Positions 20,985 through 29,860 of a stretch of DNA of 64,000 nucleotides are shown here, in pieces. Source of the stretch: Novosphingobium taihuense (GTDB taxonomy: Bacteria; Pseudomonadota; Alphaproteobacteria; Sphingomonadales; Sphingomonadaceae); contig NZ_VLKJ01000004.1 in assembly GCF_007830315.1 (NCBI RefSeq), forward strand, positions 1 through 64,000, in the 5' to 3' direction. How positions within the stretch are numbered: the stretch's first letter is position 1; each line of letters opens with the position of its first letter. Below the pieces are notes generated by a model. That model was not told where the DNA came from, ran no database searches, and worked only from the letters and a program-made list of their open reading frames with translations. The translations under genes and the position numbers were made by a program.

Positions 20985-21902
20985 TCAGTCGGGAGCGTTT
21001 GCTGGACCGCCGTCAGGCCGCAGCCTGCTTGACCGCAGCTTGGCAACGGCCAGATCGATGAAGGCGCGGACCTTTGCTGGAGCGTGCAGGCCTTCGGGGT
21101 GGACCACATGGATCGGGAAGGGGGGCGGCTCGTGGTCTTCGAGCACGATCTGCAGCCGCCCGTCGCCAAGCGCGGCGCCGACCTGATAGTCCAGCACCCG
21201 CGTCAGCCCCCATCCGGCCAGCGCCGCGTTGATCGCCGCGTCGTTGGTGTTGCACAGCAGGGACGGCTCGACGCGCACCTTGAGATCCTCGGCGAACTGC
21301 CATTCCGGCGAGGCCCATGCGGCGGTTGAGGCCGCGATGCGGAATCGGGTCAGGTCGGCAGGTCCGGTCGGCATGCCGTGCTCGCGCAGATACTGTGGCG
21401 AGGCGACCACGACCATGCGGGCCGAGCCCACGCGCGTGGCGATCATCGAGGAATCGGCCAGATGCCCGATGCGCACTGCGAGGTCGACGCCCTCCTCGAT
21501 CAGGTTCACCGGCCGGTCCACGAACAAGGTTCGGCCCGTGACCTGCGGATAGCGGTCAAGGTATTCGGTGAGGATCGGCAGCACGTACATCCGCCCGAAC
21601 ATCGCAGGCGCAGTGACGGTGAGCGTGCCCGATGGCGTGGCGTAGGAACCGGCGGCCATCGCCTCGGCCTCGGCGATCTCGGCGAGAATGCGCTGGCAAT
21701 CGGCATAGTAGCGCGCGCCCGCTTCGGTGAGCTTTACCAGACGCGTCGAGCGAACCAGCAGCCTGGTGCCGATGTGCTCCTCGAGCGTGGCCACTGCGCG
21801 GGTCACGGCAGGCGCGCTCATGTGCAGGCGCCGTGCCGCCTCGGCAAAGCTCGAATGGCGCGCGACTTCGGCAAATATGCGCATGGATTGCCAGCGGTCC
21901 AA
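20985..21902 (-). CDS. LysR-family transcriptional regulator
   Basis: This 305-residue regulator has an N-terminal winged helix (FAEVARHSSFAEAARRLHMS, then VTRAVATLEEHIGTRLLVRS) and a LysR substrate-binding domain from about 90. It resembles the CrgA/DsdC-like group that acts on oxidoreductase or transport genes. It lies on the same strand as, and downstream of, the DUF1348/flavin-fusion/GST genes. No divergent target is adjacent, and the inducer is unknown. Confidence 0.9.
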   Translation of the reverse strand: MDRWQSMRIFAEVARHSSFAEAARRLHMSAPAVTRAVATLEEHIGTRLLVRSTRLVKLTEAGARYYADCQRILAEIAEAEAMAAGSYATPSGTLTVTAPAMFGRMYVLPILTEYLDRYPQVTGRTLFVDRPVNLIEEGVDLAVRIGHLADSSMIATRVGSARMVVVASPQYLREHGMPTGPADLTRFRIAASTAAWASPEWQFAEDLKVRVEPSLLCNTNDAAINAALAGWGLTRVLDYQVGAALGDGRLQIVLEDHEPPPFPIHVVHPEGLHAPAKVRAFIDLAVAKLRSSRLRPDGGPANAPD

Positions 21903-22054
21903 TGGCGGTCTCCCCTATAGCACTTGCGCCAGCGTTTCCGGCAAAGTCCGCGCTCCACCGTCGAGCAGGGAACCGAGATAGTCCGGTCCCGGCTCGTGAC
22001 CTCGCAAGCCTAATCTTTCGGCGATGCCTTGGCAAAGGCGTGCGAGGATACGCA

Positions 22055-22519
22055 TCAGAAACCGAAGTGGTTGAGGCCGGGATGATCGTCGGGACGACGA
22101 CCCAGCGGCCAGTGAAACTTGCGGTCCTCCTCGCGGATCGGATGCTCGTTGATGCTGCTGTGGCGCGCGCGCATCAGGCCGTCTTCGGCAAATTCCCAGT
22201 TCTCGTTGCCATAGGCGCGGAACCACTGGCCGCTGTCGTCATGGTACTCGTAGGCATAGCGCACCGCGATGCGATTGCCGGTGAAGGCCCAGAGTTCCTT
22301 GATCAGGCGGTAGTCCAGTTCGCGGTCCCACTTGCGGCGCAGGAAGGCCTCGACATGATCGCGCCCGGTGAAGAACTCGGCGCGATTTCGCCAGCGGGTG
22401 TCGGCGGTATAGGCCAGCGCGACCCGCGCGGGATCCCGGCTGTTCCAGCCATCTTCAGCCAGCCGGACCTTCTCGATGGCGCTGGCCTCATCGAACGGGG
22501 GGAGTGGTGGTCGTGTCAT
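22055..22519 (-). CDS. DUF1348 (NTF2-like fold) protein
   Basis: This 154-residue small cytoplasmic protein belongs to DUF1348, an NTF2-like alpha+beta barrel. Typical motifs are [25 protein letters not shown] and the C-terminal HPGLNHFGF. Its function is undefined. It lies 30 bases downstream of the flavin-ferredoxin fusion gene and is probably co-transcribed. Confidence 0.88.
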   Translation of the reverse strand: MTRPPLPPFDEASAIEKVRLAEDGWNSRDPARVALAYTADTRWRNRAEFFTGRDHVEAFLRRKWDRELDYRLIKELWAFTGNRIAVRYAYEYHDDSGQWFRAYGNENWEFAEDGLMRARHSSINEHPIREEDRKFHWPLGRRPDDHPGLNHFGF

Positions 22520-22549
22520 GGGAAATTCCTTTGCGTTCGGGATGGGGTC

Positions 22550-24577
22550 TCAGGCTTCGATCTGCAGGGGCTTGTCGTTCCCTTCCGCGGGGACGGCGCA
22601 GCACAGCAGGACCTCGTCGCTGGCCACTTCGGCGGATGGCGCGCGGGGATAGGCGACCGAGCCGGCGGTCAGTTTCACCTTGCACGATCCGCACGAGCCG
22701 CTGCGGCAGCCGAATTCGGGCTTGAGCCCGCGCGCTTCGGCAAGTTCAAGCAGGGAGCCATCGCCGGGCTTCCAGCGCGCTTCCTTGAGCGAGGTTGTGA
22801 ACAGCACGGGGACGGGCGTCGTGGCGGGCTGCGCAGCAGGCATCGCTTCGCGTGTGGCATCACTCTTTCGCTGCAGAGATGATGGGCCGAAAGCTTCGGC
22901 ATGGATGCGATGGTCGGGCACGTTGGCACTACGAAGGGCATCGTAGATCGCCTGCATGAAGCCTTCGGGCCCGCATAGGTAGAAGTCGTGGTCCCCGAAC
23001 GGGAGCACGCTGGAAAGGAGCGCAAGGTCGATGCGTCCAGCCACGTCGTAGTCGGCCGCTGCTCTCGCTCCGGTCGCATCGCCCAGCACGCGCACCACGC
23101 GGACCCGGTCGGCGAATGCCGCCAGTTCGTTGGTGAAGGCGCGCTCGGGGAGCGAACGTGCGGACTGGATCAGCACAGCAGGGCGAGACGGCGTGCCGTC
23201 TGCGCGCTGCCCGACCAGTTCACGTAGCATCGAGATCATTGGCGTGATGCCGATCCCGGCTCCGATGAGCACGGCGAGGCGTGGTGCATCGGGTTCGATG
23301 ACGAAGCTTCCCGCAGGTGCGCGCGCTTCGATCAGATCGCCCTCGTGCACATGATCGTGAAGCCAGGTCGAGACCTTGCCTTCCCGCTTCACACTGATGC
23401 GGTAGAGCGGATCGGATGGCGCGGACGAGAGCGTGTAGGTGCGTACGGACGGCGTGTCCTCACCCGCCAGCCGGACGCGGATCGGCAGATGCTGACCGGC
23501 CTTGTGCTGCCATCCGAGATCGGTCGACACGGGGCGCAGGTGGAACGAGCGGATGCTGGCGCTTTCCGCAACGATGCGTTCGACGCGCAGTTGATGCCAG
23601 TTTGAAGGTGCCTGCCATTGTCCGGTTGCCAGCGCGTTCGGCGACCAGCCATTTTCGCGGAAGCTCCAGCGCAGGGCAAGCGCCCCCGAACGGCGCACGA
23701 TCCGATGCGGCACGAATGTCCACAGCCGTTCCGCCCCTGCAAAGGTGGCGATTTCGGGGGAATCGAGGATGACTTCGGCTTTCCCGGACATTTGCAGCAT
23801 GTCCCCGCTTTCGAAGTCGATGAAGACGAGGCCCGCCTGCCCGTTGAGCAGGACGTTGCCGAGCGTTGCGAAGAACAGGTTGCCCGAGAAATCGGGGATG
23901 GTCAGCTTGCCCTCGGCATCGACCCGCACAAAGCCTGGCTTGCCGCCTCGATGGGAGACATCGACCTGCCGCCCGGTATCGGGCCGGTCTGCGTAGGAGG
24001 CAACGAAGAAGGTGTCGGCACCGGCGATCATGGCGCGAGCAGGGCGATCAAGCGCGGGCAGTTCCTCCGGCGCCTTTGCTGGCGGTGCGGAAGGCGCGCG
24101 GGACAAGGTGGCGTCGCGCAACTGGATGTATTGCGGACAATTGCCGAAGCTCTGGCCTACCTCCAGCACAGGTGCGCCGCTGGCCGCCATCCGCAAGGTA
24201 CCGTTGACCCGGTTGCGTCGGCGGCTGTGCAGTTCGATACCCAGCAGGCCGAGCGCGGCCCCGTCGTCAATGCCGCCAAGCGCCGGATCGTCTGCGTGCG
24301 GCAGGGCGCCGAACGAGAGGTGCGCGGGATCGGGAGAGGACAGGAAGCCGGGCTCGCCTTCCACGACTGTCGCCCAGGCTGCACCGCCAGTATCGACGCT
24401 GCCGAGGATCACGAAGGGCAGCTGCGAATAGAACGTGCGGTGCTGATCGGGCATGAAGGGCCGGATCACGCGGGCACCAAGTTCTGCCATGCGATCGACA
24501 ACTCCGACATGCGCCTGGATCGCGCGTTCGCCTTCGTGCCAGATCGGGTTGGTGTCTGGATGGTCGTTCCTGTCCAT
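22550..24577 (-). CDS. PNPOx-like / ferredoxin reductase / 2Fe-2S ferredoxin fusion
   Basis: This 675-residue protein has three modules. Residues 1-300 resemble the pyridoxamine-phosphate-oxidase-like split barrel (HRTFYSQLPFVILG, then PDFSGNLFFATLGN). Residues about 330-580 form an FAD/NAD oxidoreductase domain (TYTLSSAP for FAD, IGAGIGITPMISML for NAD(P)H). The C-terminus is a plant-type 2Fe-2S ferredoxin (CRSGSCGSCKVKL plus a distal CC). It should move electrons from NAD(P)H through FAD to the cluster. The start at 24577 has GGAGG 8 nt upstream. The substrate of the barrel is unknown; LysR and GST neighbours hint at electrophile or redox stress. Confidence 0.87.
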   Translation of the reverse strand: MDRNDHPDTNPIWHEGERAIQAHVGVVDRMAELGARVIRPFMPDQHRTFYSQLPFVILGSVDTGGAAWATVVEGEPGFLSSPDPAHLSFGALPHADDPALGGIDDGAALGLLGIELHSRRRNRVNGTLRMAASGAPVLEVGQSFGNCPQYIQLRDATLSRAPSAPPAKAPEELPALDRPARAMIAGADTFFVASYADRPDTGRQVDVSHRGGKPGFVRVDAEGKLTIPDFSGNLFFATLGNVLLNGQAGLVFIDFESGDMLQMSGKAEVILDSPEIATFAGAERLWTFVPHRIVRRSGALALRWSFRENGWSPNALATGQWQAPSNWHQLRVERIVAESASIRSFHLRPVSTDLGWQHKAGQHLPIRVRLAGEDTPSVRTYTLSSAPSDPLYRISVKREGKVSTWLHDHVHEGDLIEARAPAGSFVIEPDAPRLAVLIGAGIGITPMISMLRELVGQRADGTPSRPAVLIQSARSLPERAFTNELAAFADRVRVVRVLGDATGARAAADYDVAGRIDLALLSSVLPFGDHDFYLCGPEGFMQAIYDALRSANVPDHRIHAEAFGPSSLQRKSDATREAMPAAQPATTPVPVLFTTSLKEARWKPGDGSLLELAEARGLKPEFGCRSGSCGSCKVKLTAGSVAYPRAPSAEVASDEVLLCCAVPAEGNDKPLQIEA

Positions 24578-24645
24578 GACGTCCTCCATAGCGGGTTGGC
24601 CGGTGGCTCGCTGGCGGGGGGTAACCGCGAGCCACCGGCGTTGCC

Positions 24646-25266
24646 TCAGGCCGCGGCGCGCAGGCCTGCGGCTGTCTGGACGAAGGGCACGAAGCCCGGC
24701 AGGCCTTCGATGCGTGCCAGGAGCGCCCGGACCCTGGGATAGGAGTCGAGGTCCACGTTGCCTTCGGGAGCGCTCGAGAGGTAGCTGTAGAGCGCAACGT
24801 CGGCGATGGTGGGTGCCGTGCCTTCCAGCCACTCACGATGTTCGAGGTGGCGTTCGAGATTGGCGAGCAGGGCATGGGCCCGGGTAATCACTTCCTGCGG
24901 ATTGTGGCGCGAACCGAACACGGTCACCAGCCGGGCAGCCGCGGGGCCATAGGCCAGTTCGCCCGCTGCGACGGAAAGCCAGCGCTGGACAGCCGCGAGG
25001 CCGGCAGGGTCTTCCGGCAGCCAGTCAGTGCGGCCGTGCTTGCTGGCGAGATAGACGAGAATGGCGTTGGAGTCCGAGACCACGGTGCCGTCGTCATCGA
25101 CCAGCACCGGGACCTGGCCCAGCGGGTTGAGCGAAAGGAAGGCAGGCTGCTTGTGCTCGCCCGCAAGGAGATCGACCTCGACGAGTTCGGCATCGAGGCC
25201 GAGCAGCGATACGAAAAGACGGGCGCGATGGGCATGGCCCGAAAGCGGGTGATAGTACAGCTTCAT
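24646..25266 (-). CDS. Glutathione S-transferase
   Basis: This 206-residue GST has an N-terminal thioredoxin fold ([20 protein letters not shown], then QVPVLVDDD with the cis-Pro and VVSDSNAI for the glutathione gamma-glutamyl group) and an all-alpha C-terminal domain. The start at 25266 is the family start; the longer frame adds 14 extra residues. It is probably in one transcript with the flavin-ferredoxin fusion (68-base gap). The electrophile substrate is unknown. Confidence 0.92.
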   Translation of the reverse strand: MKLYYHPLSGHAHRARLFVSLLGLDAELVEVDLLAGEHKQPAFLSLNPLGQVPVLVDDDGTVVSDSNAILVYLASKHGRTDWLPEDPAGLAAVQRWLSVAAGELAYGPAAARLVTVFGSRHNPQEVITRAHALLANLERHLEHREWLEGTAPTIADVALYSYLSSAPEGNVDLDSYPRVRALLARIEGLPGFVPFVQTAAGLRAAA

Positions 25267-25426
25267 GGGGGTGCTCCTGATTGAACCGGGACCGCGTTTG
25301 GCCCGCACAGGAACAATGCTCCGTCAGCACCCTTGCGATAACGCGCATTCGCCGCATGGCATCATTGCTTGGAGCGTAATGGTCGCGCTGTACTCTGGTT
25401 CACCGGAGCGAGCTGTCAGGAGGTCG

Positions 25427-25879
25427 TCAGCCAGCCGCGCGGTTGCGGGCGATCAGAGCATCGACCGAAAAGGCACCGGCCCCCTTCGCGATGACTGGCA
25501 GCAAGAGGCCAGCCCAGCTGAGATGGGTTGACCACGCATCGGGATAGACGAAGACTTCGATCACGGTCGTCATGCCAAGCAGGCCAAGCGCTGCAAACCG
25601 CGACCCGAGACCGATCACGAGCAGGATCGGCAAGATGTGCTCGGCGTAAGTCGCTGCGTGGGCGGCGATCTGGGGCGGGACCAGCGGCAGGGCGTAGTCG
25701 GTCTCGAACAGGTAATAGGTGCTGTCGGTGATGGTCAGCAGGCCTTCAACCTTGGTACGGCCCGACAGGAAGAACACCGAAGCAATACCAAGGCGCATGA
25801 CCAGCAGGAGGACGCTGTCGGGAAGGAGGCGTGCGGACAGAGCGCACAGGCGTTCGTACTGGCTGCGGATCGCTGTCAT
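25427..25879 (-). CDS. DoxX-family membrane protein of the bufferin locus
   Basis: This 150-residue protein has four TM helices ([20 protein letters not shown], then [20 protein letters not shown]). DoxX genes recur in bufferin operons, where a redox or thiol role is supposed but not proven. It lies 119 bases downstream of bufA1 on the same strand, with a GC-rich hairpin in the gap. It should be read from the SigF-type promoter in front of bufA1. Confidence 0.88.
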   Translation of the reverse strand: MTAIRSQYERLCALSARLLPDSVLLLVMRLGIASVFFLSGRTKVEGLLTITDSTYYLFETDYALPLVPPQIAAHAATYAEHILPILLVIGLGSRFAALGLLGMTTVIEVFVYPDAWSTHLSWAGLLLPVIAKGAGAFSVDALIARNRAAG

Positions 25880-25930
25880 CGCAATGGTTTCCGTTTGAAT
25901 TGTGCTTTGTTCGGCGGGGTGAGGCTCGAC

Positions 25931-25960
25931 GGGGCGGGGGGAGATGAGGGACCCCGCCCC
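25931..25960 (-). terminator. GC-rich hairpin between bufA1 and doxX
   Basis: Perfect 9-bp arms GGGGCGGGG (25931-25939) and CCCCGCCCC (25952-25960) enclose a 12-nt loop. There is no clear U-tract on the minus strand. It is better explained as a partial terminator or 3'-end stabiliser that lets the small precursor be made in excess over doxX. Confidence 0.5.
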
Positions 25961-25998
25961 GGAACGCTTCAGCGCCTGAGGAAATCAGGCCGAAGCAT

Positions 25999-26268
25999 TC
26001 ATGGCCGCGGCGTGAGGGAGCCGTTGCCCTTGGGCGTCTTGGTGGCGATGCAGGTGCCTGCCTTGACCAGTTTCCAGGCATTGCCCTGATAATCGACCTT
26101 GGAGGTTCCGGCGCAGCTGGTGCCGGGGCCTGCGGCGCAATCGTTCTTGCCGGCCTTCGCGATGCCGTAGCACTTTTCCATGGCGGGCTTGCCGTCGGCC
26201 GCATGGGCCGCGCCGGCGATCAGACCGGCTGCAAGGGAAGCGGCGAGGGCTGCTGATGTCAGTTTCAT
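25999..26268 (-). CDS. bufA1: Bufferin precursor, BufA1 type (DUF2282)
   Basis: This 89-residue secreted precursor has a signal peptide (1-23, ending GAAHA) and a short core with four cysteines: C33 in EKCYG, C44, C52 and C73. The spacing and [18 protein letters not shown] match DUF2282, now known as BufA1. Known bufferins are ribosomally made peptides whose cysteines are converted to thiooxazoles by an MNIO enzyme and which chelate copper in the periplasm. The maturase here is encoded on the opposite strand beside bufA2. The promoter is the exact SigF-type motif at 26358-26383. Confidence 0.9.
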   Translation of the reverse strand: MKLTSAALAASLAAGLIAGAAHAADGKPAMEKCYGIAKAGKNDCAAGPGTSCAGTSKVDYQGNAWKLVKAGTCIATKTPKGNGSLTPRP

Positions 26269-26357
26269 GATGAGTTACCTTTCCGTGTGCATTGTCGATG
26301 TTGCGGGAGATGCCTGATGCCCTCGTCAATCCGGGGCGAGCGGTCTCTGCAGCCAGG

Positions 26358-26383
26358 TTCGCTCTGCAAGGCGAGAAGGTTAC
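26358..26383 (-). promoter_or_regulatory. SigF-type ECF promoter of bufA1
   Basis: On the minus strand the sequence reads GTAACC, 16 bases, CGAA. This is exactly the motif I recall for Caulobacter crescentus SigF-dependent promoters. It ends about 90 bases upstream of the bufA1 ATG and is back-to-back with the bufA2 promoter. Confidence 0.75.
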
Positions 26384-26450
26384 GACCCTTGCGATTTTTT
26401 GCTGGGGTGTCCGTCTTGCGCGTGAAATCGGAGAAAGTTGAGGGTCGGAT

Positions 26451-26476
26451 GTAACCGCGGGACAGCGACCCGCGAA
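26451..26476 (+). promoter_or_regulatory. SigF-type ECF promoter of bufA2-bufB-bufC
   Basis: GTAACC (26451-26456), 16 bases, CGAA (26473-26476): an exact match to the SigF-type consensus, 38 bases before the bufA2 ATG. Together with 26358-26383 it makes a divergent pair, so one sigma factor would switch on both halves of the locus. Confidence 0.78.
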
Positions 26477-26514
26477 CCAACCAATGCCACCCCGGCATCA
26501 CTGGAGAAGATGAC

Positions 26515-26784
26515 ATGACCTCGATCAAGACCAGCTTCGCGCTTGCCGCCAACGCCGCCATCGTCGCCGCCGCCATCGCTGCGCTCCCCGCCCCCGTGCT
26601 TGCCGCCAAGGCGAAAGCCGAAGTCGTCCACTGCTATGGCGTGAACACCTGCAAGGGGACTTCGGACTGCGCCACGGCCAGCAACCAGTGCAAGGGCCAG
26701 AACAGCTGCAAGGGGCAGGGCTTCAAGGCGCTGACCGAGAAGCAGTGCGCTGCGCAGGGCGGAAGCCTGACCGAGCCCAAGTAA
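26515..26784 (+). CDS. bufA2: Bufferin precursor, BufA2 type
   Basis: This 89-residue precursor has a signal peptide (about 1-31, ending PAPVLAA) and a cysteine-rich core with six cysteines: C40 in VVHCYG, then C46, C52, C59, C65 and C78. The recurring KG pairs after Cys (TCKG, QCKG, SCKG) and [14 protein letters not shown] are typical of BufA2. It is the first gene of the bufA2-bufB-bufC operon. GGAG lies 9 nt before the ATG. It should be modified by BufB/BufC and exported as a copper buffer. The metal and the exact cysteines modified are inferred from the family. Confidence 0.9.
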   Translation: MTSIKTSFALAANAAIVAAAIAALPAPVLAAKAKAEVVHCYGVNTCKGTSDCATASNQCKGQNSCKGQGFKALTEKQCAAQGGSLTEPK

Positions 26785-26814
26785 GTCCCGGCCCGAGTAG
26801 ACTCCGGCCTGCCT

Positions 26815-26868
26815 GATGCCAGGGCGTCGTGCGCCCTGACCCCTCGCGACACGCATCGCCCTGGCATC
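26815..26868 (+). promoter_or_regulatory. Attenuator-like hairpin between bufA2 and bufB
   Basis: A perfect 12-bp inverted repeat, GATGCCAGGGCG (26815-26826) and CGCCCTGGCATC (26857-26868), is followed by CTTCTTTC, as in a terminator. The 3' half of the left arm (AGGGCG) can instead pair with CGCCCT at 26832-26837. The two folds are mutually exclusive. This could set the ratio of precursor to maturase. Confidence 0.6.
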
Positions 26869-26889
26869 CTTCTTTCCCGACATGAACGG

Positions 26890-27735
26890 ATGAATCGCAC
26901 GATGACCTCTTCCCTCTCCGGCTTCGGTCTCGGTATGCGGCGTGAGCATTACGCTGCCTACGTCGACGGATCGGCGAAAGTCGATTTCATCGAGGTCATC
27001 TCGGAAAACTTCATGGTCGAGGGCGGACGCCCGCTCGACACGCTTTTCAAGGCGCGATCCAACTATCCGCTGGCGCTCCATGGCGTGTCGCTCTCGGTCG
27101 GCTCTGCCGATGGCGTGCGCAGCGACTATCTCGAGCGCCTGCGCCAGCTTGTCGATCTGATGGAGCCGGCCGTGGTTTCCGATCACCTGTGCTGGACCCG
27201 GATCGGCAACTTCAATTCGCACGATCTCCTGCCCTTGCCGATGACCGAGGAGGCTCTGCAGGTGGTCTGCGCAAACATCGGGCGTGCGCAGGATGCCCTC
27301 GGCCGCGCGATGCTGTTCGAAAATCCGTCGAGCTACATCGCCTTTCCCGGCGCGATGACGGAATGGGAGTTCCTGGCGGAAATGGTGAGCCGGACCGGTT
27401 GCAGGCTGCTGCTCGACGTGAACAACATCCACGTCAGTGCCACCAATCACGGCTTCGATCCGATCGCCTATCTCGACGGCGTGCCATGGCGCGCGGTGGG
27501 GCAGGTCCATCTGGCTGGTCACAGCGTTGGCCAGACCATGCTGATCGATACGCACGACCAGCCCGTCCCCGAGTGCGTTTGGCAACTCTATGCGGCCGCA
27601 CTTCGGCGTGCGGGCGATCTGCCGACGATGATCGAGCGTGACGACAACATCCCCGACCTGGCAGAACTGATCGGGGAGCTCGACACTGCCCGCGAATTGC
27701 ATGCGGAGACCCTTGCCTTCGAGGCGGCGGCGTGA
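26890..27735 (+). CDS. bufB: MNIO (DUF692) bufferin maturase
   Basis: This 281-residue TIM-barrel enzyme belongs to the multinuclear non-heme iron oxidase family (MNIO, DUF692). Characterised members oxidise cysteines of RiPP precursors, in bufferins to thiooxazoles. Iron-binding residues fit the family: Glu in DFIEVISENF, His in YPLALHGVSLS, Asp/His in SDHLCW, Glu in LFENPSSY, Asp in LLLDVNN and His in HLAGHS. Its stop overlaps the bufC start by 4 bases. It is preceded by bufA2 and the hairpin at 26815. Confidence 0.93.
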   Translation: MNRTMTSSLSGFGLGMRREHYAAYVDGSAKVDFIEVISENFMVEGGRPLDTLFKARSNYPLALHGVSLSVGSADGVRSDYLERLRQLVDLMEPAVVSDHLCWTRIGNFNSHDLLPLPMTEEALQVVCANIGRAQDALGRAMLFENPSSYIAFPGAMTEWEFLAEMVSRTGCRLLLDVNNIHVSATNHGFDPIAYLDGVPWRAVGQVHLAGHSVGQTMLIDTHDQPVPECVWQLYAAALRRAGDLPTMIERDDNIPDLAELIGELDTARELHAETLAFEAAA

Positions 27736-28487
27736 CCGTGCTAGGCGCATCGCTGCACAGCCTGCAGCAGGACTTCGCCAGTTGGCTCGTCACCGCTGAC
27801 GAGGCCGCGGCAATGCGGCTCGGCCGCGCTGACGGCCTCGCCATCTACCAGAACAACTATCGCGTTTCGCTGATGACGAGTCTGGAAGCAGGCTTCGAGC
27901 AAGTCCATTCATGGCTGGGGGACGAGGCCTTTGCCCGGGCGGCCGCCCATTTCATCGACGCATATCCGCCGCACGGCTGGACTCTCGATGCCTACGGCGC
28001 GGATTTCGCTACCACTCTGGCAAGCCTCTATCCGCAAGACCCCGAAGTCGCCGATCTTGCCCGGATCGACTGGGCGGTGGGGCAGGCTTTCGTTGCAGGC
28101 AATGCCGATCCTGCAGGAGCCGATGTCCTGACTGAGGTGGATTGGGACGTTGCACGGATAGCACTCGTGCCGTCGATGTTGATGGTCGAGGTCGGCAGCA
28201 ATGCCGATAAGATCTGGCTGGCGCTGGCGGGCGAGGGCGAGGTGCCTGCGCCTTGTGCTCTGCCCGAACGGGCGACGCTTTTCGTATGGCGTCAGGGATT
28301 TGAGTCGGTGATGCGCCGTGCGGAGCCAGTGGAAGTGCGCATTGCCGAATGCAGCCGAGACGGTTTCACGTTTGCGCAATGCTGCGAGGATCTGGCGCGG
28401 GACATGGGCGAGGAAGCCGCTGTCGAACAGGCGGGCGGCGTGCTCGGGCAGTGGATTGCGGAAGGGCTGGTGGCCGGTCTTTCCTGA
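27732..28487 (+). CDS. bufC: BufC-type MNIO partner protein (DUF2063)
   Basis: This 251-residue protein has an N-terminal HvfC/BufC (DUF2063) domain: LHSLQQDFASWLV, then GLAIYQNNYRVSLMTSLEAGF and IDAYPPHGWTLDAYGADF. It acts as the partner that presents the RiPP precursor to the MNIO. Older annotations call this domain DNA-binding. Its start overlaps the bufB stop (ATGA). The 3' end lies 3 bases from the convergent NDH-2 gene. Confidence 0.9.
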   Translation: MTVLGASLHSLQQDFASWLVTADEAAAMRLGRADGLAIYQNNYRVSLMTSLEAGFEQVHSWLGDEAFARAAAHFIDAYPPHGWTLDAYGADFATTLASLYPQDPEVADLARIDWAVGQAFVAGNADPAGADVLTEVDWDVARIALVPSMLMVEVGSNADKIWLALAGEGEVPAPCALPERATLFVWRQGFESVMRRAEPVEVRIAECSRDGFTFAQCCEDLARDMGEEAAVEQAGGVLGQWIAEGLVAGLS

Positions 28488-28490
28488 CGG

Positions 28491-29753
28491 CTACCGTCCG
28501 CCACTCTCCAGTTCGCCGGTGATCAGGCGGGCGCCGCGTTCGAAGGTCAGGTAATTCCAGATCCAGCTGATCGTCACCGAGATGCGGTTGCGCAGGCCGT
28601 TAAGATACCACACGTGGGCAAGGCACCAGACCAGCCAGGCCGTATGGCCCGAGAGCTTTACGCCGCCGATGCTGCACACAGCCCTCGCCCTGCCGATCGT
28701 CGCCATCTGGCCGTAGTCCCGGTAGCGGAAAGGTTCGACGGTCTGACCGTGCAGTTGTGCCAGTATTGCTTGCGCGGCATAGCGTCCCTGCTGCTTCGCC
28801 GCAGGGGCTACTCCGGGAATCTCGCGACCGGTCGCATCAATGCAGCGCGCGGTATCGCCGATCACGAAGATGTCGTGCGATCCCTTGGCCTTGAGCATGG
28901 AGTCCACTTCCACCCTGCCGCTACGGTCCGGCTTGCAGGTCAGCCAGTGCGCGGCGGGCGAGGCCATTACCCCTGCGGCCCAGACCACGGTGTGTGTGGG
29001 GATGAACTCGCCGCTGACACTGACGCCAGACGAGGTGACCTGCTCGACATTGCCGCCAAGGCGGACGCTGACGCCAAGGTGCTCCAGTGCCCTGCGGGCG
29101 TCTGCCGACAACTTTTCTGGGAATGACGGCAGAAGGCGGTTCCCCTTCTGCAACAGCCAAACCTTGGAGCAGTGCGGGGTGATGTGGCGGAAGTCCTTGC
29201 TGACTGACTGGCGCGCAAGTTCGGCGATGGCGCCTGCCATTTCCACACCCGTCGGCCCGCCGCCGATGACGACGAAGGTCAACAGAGCGTCGCGGGTGGA
29301 CTTGTCGAGTTCGGTCTCGGCCCTTTCCAGCGCGATCAGCACGCGGCGGCGCACGGCGGTAGCGTCATCGATGGTCTTGATCCCGGGCGCGTGGGGAGCC
29401 CATTCATCCTTGCCGAAATAGCTGTGCTGCGCGCCGGTTGCGATGATCAGCCAGTCGTACTGTAGCGGGCGACCGTTGCGGGTATGGACAATTCGCTGGA
29501 GGCGATCGATCCGGCACACCTCGTCAAGCAGAACCCGCGTGTTCTTCTGGTCGCGCAGGATCGACCGGATGGAGCCTGCGATATCCGCCGGGGAAAGCCC
29601 CGCGGTCGCGACCTGGTAGAGCAGCGGCTGGAACAGGTGATGGTTGCGTCGGTCGATGACGGTCACGTCGATGGGGGCATCGGCTAGGGCGCGAGCGGCG
29701 GCAAGGCCGCCAAATCCGGCACCAACGATCACGACATGAGGGCGATTGGCCAT
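28491..29753 (-). CDS. ndh: Type II NADH:quinone dehydrogenase
   Basis: This 420-residue single-subunit flavoprotein oxidises NADH with quinone and does not pump protons. Motifs are the FAD-binding GAGFGGLAAARALADA at the N-terminus, a central NAD site VVIGGGPTGVEMAG (near 163-176), and IFVIGDTARC near 297 for FAD. The C-terminal AWLVWCLAHVWYLNGLRNR amphipathic region is the usual membrane anchor. The neighbouring TetR gene lies 107 bases upstream on the same strand. Confidence 0.93.
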   Translation of the reverse strand: MANRPHVVIVGAGFGGLAAARALADAPIDVTVIDRRNHHLFQPLLYQVATAGLSPADIAGSIRSILRDQKNTRVLLDEVCRIDRLQRIVHTRNGRPLQYDWLIIATGAQHSYFGKDEWAPHAPGIKTIDDATAVRRRVLIALERAETELDKSTRDALLTFVVIGGGPTGVEMAGAIAELARQSVSKDFRHITPHCSKVWLLQKGNRLLPSFPEKLSADARRALEHLGVSVRLGGNVEQVTSSGVSVSGEFIPTHTVVWAAGVMASPAAHWLTCKPDRSGRVEVDSMLKAKGSHDIFVIGDTARCIDATGREIPGVAPAAKQQGRYAAQAILAQLHGQTVEPFRYRDYGQMATIGRARAVCSIGGVKLSGHTAWLVWCLAHVWYLNGLRNRISVTISWIWNYLTFERGARLITGELESGGR

Positions 29754-29860
29754 GGTCCGGCTCCGTCTTCAAGTGAACAATGTGCATTGCACGCACATCA
29801 TTCGCTGCAGCCGAGCGAAGCGTTACAACTGTTGCTGGCGTGGCTGCCGACTGGCCGAAA

